DNA of 13,500 bases from positions 4,760,105 to 4,773,604 of the forward strand of contig CM022673.1 in NCBI GenBank assembly GCA_012295275.1. Direction: 5' to 3'. Source of the DNA: Chrysomallon squamiferum (lineage: Eukaryota; Mollusca; Gastropoda; Neomphalida; Peltospiridae). Of the stretch, positions 8,651-13,500 are shown in pieces. Below the pieces are notes generated by a model. The model did not search any database. It was given only the letters and a program-made list of their open reading frames with translations, and was not told the origin of the DNA. A program made the translations under genes and the position numbers. Positions within the stretch are counted from its first letter, which is position 1. Each line of letters opens with the position of its first letter.

Positions 8651-9349
8651 CATGCATGGTACATGATTAACTGATCATTACACAATCAGTATTTTACAAT
8701 ATTTTACAGTTTCTTCATTTCATTAACAGAAAGAAACCTTCAGAGACAAAATATATTTTTAAAAATTTTTTTTTTTTAATTTTTTTTTTATAGCAGCCCT
8801 TGTTTTCTTAATTTTTCTCACAAATTCTGAAAGATGGACAGAGAGACCGCACAATAAAAAACATTGCATGCACTGAAATCTAATAAAGACCCCACACTGT
8901 CAAACAAAATGTGAATATTTCAGATAATCGACGTCCATGTAATCTAATAAAATAATCTTTCAGCTGTGTAACCTCCATGTATTTTGATGGGACTATTAAA
9001 TGATTTTTTCTTGTAAGTGTCAGTTTTTGTTACTATTTCAGCTTCACATATCTAGAGAACCATGAAAAATATGTATGAAAGTGCAGAGAAAATGGGTTTT
9101 ATCTTATGGTGATAATAAATATTATAATAAAGAGAGATTCTTCTATTATTTTTCTCGATCTCTCTTTTTTTATTATCTTTGTATCTTGAGCTCATAAATG
9201 CTGACATGTCACCATCATAAAATGAACCAATATAATTTTAGTTTGTAACAGTAAAACAAAATAATGGAAAGGTTAATGAAGAAGATGAAGGTAATAAATA
9301 TTATGAATATGAAAATATTTTATTTCTTGTCTTCAATTCTCTATTTCAC
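8651..9349. other. AT-rich non-coding DNA with one hairpin
   Basis: No gene. T-rich runs at 8766-8790. The segments near 8921-8945 and 8960-8985 share a TTTCAG...CCATGTA arrangement, a possible weak duplication. A hairpin at 9129-9167 is listed separately. Confidence 0.5.
9129..9167. repeat. 10-bp-stem hairpin
   Basis: AAAGAGAGAT at 9129-9138 is the exact complement of ATCTCTCTTT at 9158-9167, with a 19-nt loop. Pairing may extend outward through TTATAAT-type sequence with a bulge in the T run. It is not followed by features of a known RNA. Confidence 0.75.
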
Positions 9350-9720
9350 TGTGTTGCGTTTTATGAATTTTTTAGGTTTTGTTTTATTTTAATTTTGTTA
9401 ATTTTTCAGTTTTCTTTCCCTTTTCCTTTAAAATAATCAAAACCAAGAATCCACTATTGATAAGCTTCAGTTAACTGAGCTGTAAAGTTTAATAATAACC
9501 GTTTCAAGTGAATTATAATACTAACAATGAAAAATGACACAAAACAATTAAAAAGATAATCGTAATTTTTTAAAAGGACCCTATCAGATGAATGCTGTAA
9601 TAAAATTATTATTCTGTCTTATTTTTCTTTTAGAAATCTTATACTATCCATTACATTAAATGATACATAATGACAATGAAATTTCAGAACAATAAAATTC
9701 AACAGTCACTGATTAAAATG
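9350..9720 (+). repeat. dispersed repeat in inverted pair, arm 2
   Basis: Opposite-orientation partner of 7240-7600. Corresponding blocks, in order, are CACTGTGTTGCG-like near 9350, TTTAAAATAAT and CCAAGAATCC near 9429-9452, CAAGTGAATT and ACTAACAATGAAAAA near 9505-9533, AAAAAGATAAT near 9550, the exact block ending at 9593, then TGTCTTATTTT and GAAATCTTATA near 9616-9644. About 1.75 kb separates the arms. No coding capacity is visible in either copy. Confidence 0.8.
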
Positions 9721-9980
9721 CAAGACATAAAACAAACATTTTTCCTTCTGTTCCAAAGACACATATTAGACAGTTGTATTACCTTTATGTTTTACTATGC
9801 CAGATTTTTAAAAAATGTTTAAATGTCATGTTTTATTTCTGAGGTTAGAAATCCTGGAGTTTTTTGTCAGGGAACAAGAAGCTTGTGTATTAATGTCTGT
9901 CTACCTGTCTCTCTGTGTATGTTAACTTACGCATCACTGACCATTTATGAAATAAAGAAACATGGATACATCGATTGCTA
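9721..9980. other. AT-rich non-coding DNA, no feature seen
   Basis: The first ~60 codons of a 182-codon plus-strand frame starting at 9823 run through this stretch before entering the 45-bp repeat. This part has no domain, and no confident signal peptide or membrane segment. Confidence 0.5.
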
Positions 9981-10660
9981 CAGATTACAGAATGTAAAAC
10001 TGAGGCTAAATCTACTGACTGTAGGTTACAGAATCAGTATAGAATCAAGGCTAAATCTATTGGGTGTAGGTTACAGAATCAGTATAGAATCAAGGCTAAA
10101 TCTATTGGTTGTTGGTTACAGAATCAGTATAGAATCAAGGCTAAATCTATTGGTTGTTGGTTACAGAATCAGTATAGAATCAAGGCTAAATCTACTGACT
10201 GTAGGTTACAGAATCAGTATAGAATCAAGGCTAAATCTATTAGGTGTAGGTTACAGAATCAGTATAGAATCAAGGCTAAATCTGTTGGCTATGGGTTCAG
10301 AATTAAGCCTACTTATTAAGCCTAAACTTATTATCAGTATAGAATCCAAAATAATTACAGAATTTTCCTAAATTCAACCAGTATAGTGCTTTACTGTAGG
10401 TGAGTTGTTACAGAATCAGTATAAAGAGCTAAATCTACTGACTGTAGGTTTCAGAATCAAGTATAGAAAAGGCTAAATCTATTGGGTGTAGGTATAAAAG
10501 AAAGTATAGAATCTAGCTGTTAACTGTAGGTTAAAGAATAATCAAGGCTAAATCTATTGGGTGTAGGTCAGAATCATAGAAAAACTGACAGGTTACAGAA
10601 TCGGTATAGAATAAAAACTGGGTGTAGGTTACAGAAAAATAGAATCAAGGCTAAATCTGT
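9981..10660. repeat. 45-bp minisatellite, homogeneous core and decayed flank
   Basis: Core units start at 10006, 10051, 10096, 10141, 10186, 10231 and 10276 (the last degenerate). Three variants occur at unit positions 8-18: A (TACTGACTGTA), B (TATTGGGTGTA) and C (TATTGGTTGTT), in the order A-B-C-C-A-B'-degenerate. Units 1 and 5 are identical, units 3 and 4 are identical, and units 2 and 6 differ by one base. From 10320 to 10660 the repeat continues as truncated, indel-ridden copies that still alternate A-like and B-like. Because 45 is divisible by three, two frames stay open across the array, which explains the 182- and 114-codon frames. I judge these non-genic. Confidence 0.96.
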
Positions 10661-10663
10661 TGT

Positions 10664-10761
10664 AAAACAAATTCAAATAATTGTTATCAAAAAGTTTCTT
10701 TTAAGAAAAGTGTGTATAAAAGAAATAAATAAATAAATAAATAAAACAAATTCAAATAATT
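10664..10761. repeat. 19-bp direct duplication around an (AAAT)n-tailed segment
   Basis: AAAACAAATTCAAATAATT occurs identically at 10664-10682 and 10743-10761. Between the copies are about 36 unique bases and an (AAAT)n stretch (about 10718-10743). The arrangement resembles a short retroposed fragment with a simple-repeat tail and target duplication, but a duplication mediated by the AAAT arrays explains it as well. Confidence 0.8.
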
Positions 10762-10851
10762 AAATAAATAAATAAATAAAAAATAAATGAAACAAACAAA
10801 CAAAGAAAAACCAAAAAAAAAAAAAAATTAAAAATAACAATATATATATAT
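10762..10851. repeat. (AAAT)n, (AAAC)n, poly(A) and (TA)n low complexity
   Basis: (AAAT)n to about 10780, AAAC repeats near 10790-10803, an A15-type run at about 10813-10827 and (TA)6 at about 10840-10851. Confidence 0.88.
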
Positions 10852-11118
10852 AGAATTATAAATTTAAAAAAAAGAGAGAAAGAAATAAATTAACTCCTTC
10901 CAGAAAAAAAGAACACTGCAACCAAGAAGAACAACAGCAGTAGCTTTGTCCATTAAACAGAAAAGCAAATTTGTACCAGTCATGTAGAACTAATCAAAAC
11001 ACTGATAAGGATTGATCCTGAAACCCCTCAAATGTCATGCAAACACTTTACAACAGTAGTTGACAAAACCACCATAGCATCAAATTAAACTGAACCCGGA
11101 TGAGAATATGCACTATAT
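10852..11118. other. non-coding DNA, no feature seen
   Basis: Ordinary AT-rich sequence upstream of the second dispersed-repeat copy. The corresponding flank of copy 1 is unrelated by eye. Confidence 0.5.
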
Positions 11119-11232
11119 CAGACTTGTATTAGACTTGAGTGAAAAATCGTAAATAAGATAAATAATAATAGAAATCTAATTATCAGGAATGAAATCTTCT
11201 TAAGAAACAACCGTTTCACATATATATTAATA
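11119..11232 (+). repeat. dispersed repeat, copy 2 (partner 5651-5768)
   Basis: Same orientation as the copy at 5651-5768, with the same order of blocks (TGAAAAATC, AAATAAGATAAATAA, GAAATCTAATTATCA, TAAGAAACAA, TATATAT). Divergence is clear but moderate. Confidence 0.75.
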
Positions 11233-11490
11233 TGTTATTATGTTATTAATGCATATTAAATACAGAATCCATCAATTAGGTACAGATTAAAACACAGGTT
11301 AATAACATCTAACTATTTACTGAAAATTTTATCTTCTGATTTACGACATTTGTAGAAAATACTGCCATGAATTGGTGCAGTCTGTAGTAATGATTGCATT
11401 TCACATATCTTCGAAGAAAGAAAGTTTTAAACAATCTTTGATATGAATTTGTGTCGTTAAAACCTATTTTATATATTTTTGAATAAAATA
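11233..11490. other. AT-rich non-coding DNA
   Basis: No gene. The last ~70 bases before 11491 may be a very degraded extra unit of the array that follows. Confidence 0.45.
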
Positions 11491-11935
11491 AGATTTATGG
11501 ACTGGAATTCATATTAAAAAATTTTAATATCAATAAACCTAAGAACTGAAAAATAAGGATTAGAAACAGATTTATGAACTCAGATTCATATTAAAATTTT
11601 TTAATATCAATGAAAATTGAAAATTAAAGAAAAGAAACAGATTTGTGAACTCAAAATCATATTAAAATTTTTTAATATCAATGAACCTAGGAATTGAAAA
11701 ATAAACTGAAAAGAAACAGATTTGTGAACTCAAATTCATATTAAAATTTTTTTTAATATCAATAAATCTAACAACTGAAAATAACTGAAAAATAAAAAAT
11801 ATAATTGTGTTAAGGACACAAATTCATACAAAAAACGTGGTTATCAATAGGCCTTGAAACTGAAAATAAGTGAAAGAAACAGGTTTATTCACAAATGATT
11901 GGCATTCAATTATGGCAGATAGGATGAATCAATGA
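11491..11935. repeat. diverged ~77-bp minisatellite with palindromic core
   Basis: Units begin near 11491, 11568, 11639, 11718, 11801 and 11881 (spacings of 71-83). Most start AGATTTRTGRACT, pass through ATTCATATTAAAA and TTTTAATATCAAT, and end GAAACAG. In units 1-4 the motif is ATATTAAAA, 2-4 bases, TTTTAATAT: a 9-bp stem with a tiny loop. Units 5 and 6 are more degraded and lack it. There are no spacers and no coding frame. Confidence 0.88.
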
Positions 11936-12244
11936 AAAGAAACTGTAGTAATTGTGAGAGTGCTAATTTAGTGGCAACACTGCAATAAATCAGAAAATGT
12001 CAGTTTATTTTTGTTTTCCACACACTGGTTTCAAGGTTACTGAAATAAATAAAAGTATTGGCTGTAATTAATTCTTGTCCAGCAATAAAAAGGTGAAGTA
12101 TTGGCAATAATTAAATGATCTCAGACAATTATCACTGGTTATTGTTTTGTTTTTGTACAGTTATAGGCATTTACGCAGAATTGAATAGTGAGAGAAAGAG
12201 CTGTTAACATTGAATTAATCTGGAGTCATGTGTATGACGCAATT
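11936..12244. other. AT-rich non-coding DNA with short duplication
   Basis: AGTATTGGCTGTAATTAATT at 12054-12073 recurs with three differences at 12097-12116 (43 bases apart). Nothing else is recognised. Confidence 0.5.
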
Positions 12245-12333
12245 GTATGTGTGTGTGTGTGATGCATGTCTGTGTGTGTGTGCATGTGTGTGTGTGCGCT
12301 TGTGTGCATGCTCACATATGCATGTGCATTTTG
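12245..12333. repeat. interrupted (TG)n tract
   Basis: Long TG-dominated alternating purine-pyrimidine stretch with TGCATG interruptions and one GTGCGC. Most of it alternates strictly, the sequence type that can adopt Z-DNA. Confidence 0.92.
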
Positions 12334-13087
12334 CTTACACATATAATACAAGGCAGATTTCTTCATTTTTTTCAAAATAATTTAAGATATTAAACAGTGT
12401 GTGTCTGTTCAGATTTTATATTTTCTGTTCTGTTTTTGAACAAATGACCCATCTTTATATTAAAACTGGTTTAGCAACCTGACTGATAAAACTGTATGTA
12501 TGAATTAAACTTCAGTAATTTCTGAGTCTCCAATATAACATCATATTTACAGAAATACACAATATATCTATATATCTACACTCACACACACACACAATTT
12601 TCTATTAGTCTATGTTATTACTTAGTTTCTGGACATTAAAATAGAACATAACCATTAACCATGTAAAACTTTACCATTAAAGCATAATGTAATCTGATAT
12701 ATATGCATATTTATGTAAGTAATTATACTGTTTGTATAAAGCAATTTACTATCTTATGATGTTTAATTACATTTTAGAGAAAACAAAATGAGCTGATTTT
12801 TTTTTGATAAATATATAACAGGGAAAAGAAGTATTTCAAAGAACAGAAGTAATGAAAGAATATTGAAAATATATAAAACAAAAATTGAATAATATGGGAG
12901 TCTAGGTACATTATTAAAATGTATAGGTTTCTTATATTTTTTTAATTAATAACTGGTTATTAAAATATTTAAATATTTACTGACATTACTGCAGACTGCA
13001 TAGCAGGTCAAACTTGCATTCATTTTAAACATTTCTTTGTTACTGCATGATATTTAATAGCCTTTGAAAGTTTGGCTTTAAACTTAA
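12334..13087. other. AT-rich non-coding DNA
   Basis: No gene seen. A minor (TA)n/(CA)n patch lies at about 12560-12596. Confidence 0.5.
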
Positions 13088-13195
13088 TAGTAATGATGAT
13101 GATGATAATTATAATAATAATGATGCTAATGATATAATGATTATAACAATAATAATAATGACAATGATAATAACAATAACAGTAATAATAATGTT
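13088..13195. repeat. imperfect trinucleotide tract (ATG/AAT/AAC)
   Basis: About 108 bases of mixed TGA, AAT and ACA triplets with changes of register. An old, mutated trinucleotide microsatellite. Confidence 0.88.
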
Positions 13196-13224
13196 GAAGA
13201 TGGTCATGATTTTAATATCAATTA

Positions 13225-13256
13225 TAATAAATAAATAAATAAATAAATAAATAAAT
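13225..13256. repeat. (AAAT)n microsatellite
   Basis: About eight near-perfect AAAT units. It encodes the Leu/Phe/Ile/Tyr repeat at the end of a 60-codon minus-strand frame (13222-13404) that I do not accept as a gene. Confidence 0.93.
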
Positions 13257-13420
13257 TAACAGAATGTAGAAATATCAACAGTTTTTTTTTATTAAGATGT
13301 AACAACATAACAGACAACACACAAAAAACAAACAAATGGAACACGTACATAAAAATTAACTCAGTCCATGACAAAACATTTTTTTTTTCTTTTCCACAAA
13401 TCACACTTTACTGAATATTT
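13257..13420. other. AT-rich non-coding DNA, no feature seen
   Basis: Short T runs near 13280 and 13380; nothing else. Confidence 0.5.
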
Positions 13421-13448
13421 CTCATTGCAAATGAGCACCCTATATAAG
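13421..13448 (+). promoter_or_regulatory. TATA-like motif with upstream palindrome (weak)
   Basis: TATATAAG at 13441-13448 matches a TATA-box pattern. Just upstream is CTCATTGCAAATGAG at 13421-13435, a 6-bp inverted repeat about a GCA centre, and the sequence that follows is less AT-biased. A start site would fall near 13470. In DNA this AT-rich, TATA-like strings are common, so this is only a pointer for the neighbouring sequence. Confidence 0.15.
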
Positions 13449-13500
13449 CTAACTAGGGCACTAGAATGGCCAGGGTTTATTTGCTAAATCCCTTTAAGTT

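Noticed and set aside
9823-10371. 182-codon open frame as a repeat-containing protein gene
   Set aside because: Openness across the array follows from a 45-bp unit lacking stops. A second overlapping frame is open for the same reason, and the non-repeat part has no recognisable features.

Overview
No protein-coding or structural RNA gene can be supported in this window. The sequence is very AT-rich (by eye a little under one third G+C). It is full of homopolymer runs, (AAT)n, (AAC)n, (AC/TG)n, (AAAT)n and TCTG/TGCC-type tetranucleotide arrays, and has three unrelated minisatellites plus at least two families of diverged dispersed repeats. No open frame exceeds 182 codons, and that one is largely a by-product of a 45-bp tandem repeat. 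This is the texture of intergenic or intronic DNA from a metazoan with a large, AT-rich, microsatellite-rich genome. A mollusc (cephalopod or gastropod) fits the repeat mix best, but that is inference from texture, not from a marker gene.

Layout. 1-1155 is AT-rich single-copy-looking DNA with (ATT)n, poly(T)/poly(A) and a compound AAT/AAC/AC microsatellite. 1156-1528 is a highly homogeneous 63-bp minisatellite with six copies. 1529-5480 is mostly unremarkable AT-rich DNA broken by low-complexity tracts, including a T28/A33 mirrored pair at 2419-2492 and an A-rich block at 4364-4500. 5484-5527 is a CTGT tract. 5651-5768 is the first copy of a dispersed repeat whose second copy, in the same orientation, is at 11119-11232. 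A near-perfect AT hairpin lies at 6171-6219. 7240-7600 and 9350-9720 are two copies of another repeat in opposite orientations, enclosing about 1.75 kb that holds a relatively GC-rich patch (8281-8545) and a compound tetranucleotide array (8560-8640). 9981-10660 is a 45-bp minisatellite with a homogeneous core and a decayed flank. 10664-10850 is AAAT-type low complexity with a 19-bp direct duplication. 11491-11935 is a diverged ~77-bp minisatellite whose units carry a conserved AT palindrome. 12245-12333 is a TG tract, and 13088-13256 is a trinucleotide/AAAT tract. The last 80 bases hold a TATA-like motif.

The items most worth following are the inverted pair of ~360-bp repeats (possible long-terminal-inverted-repeat or foldback element), the ordered variant structure in the 63-bp and 45-bp arrays, and a candidate micro-exon at 6370-6403 that ends in a consensus splice donor. 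I found no convincing new biological system. The structure here is repeat biology, and all functional readings beyond that are tentative.
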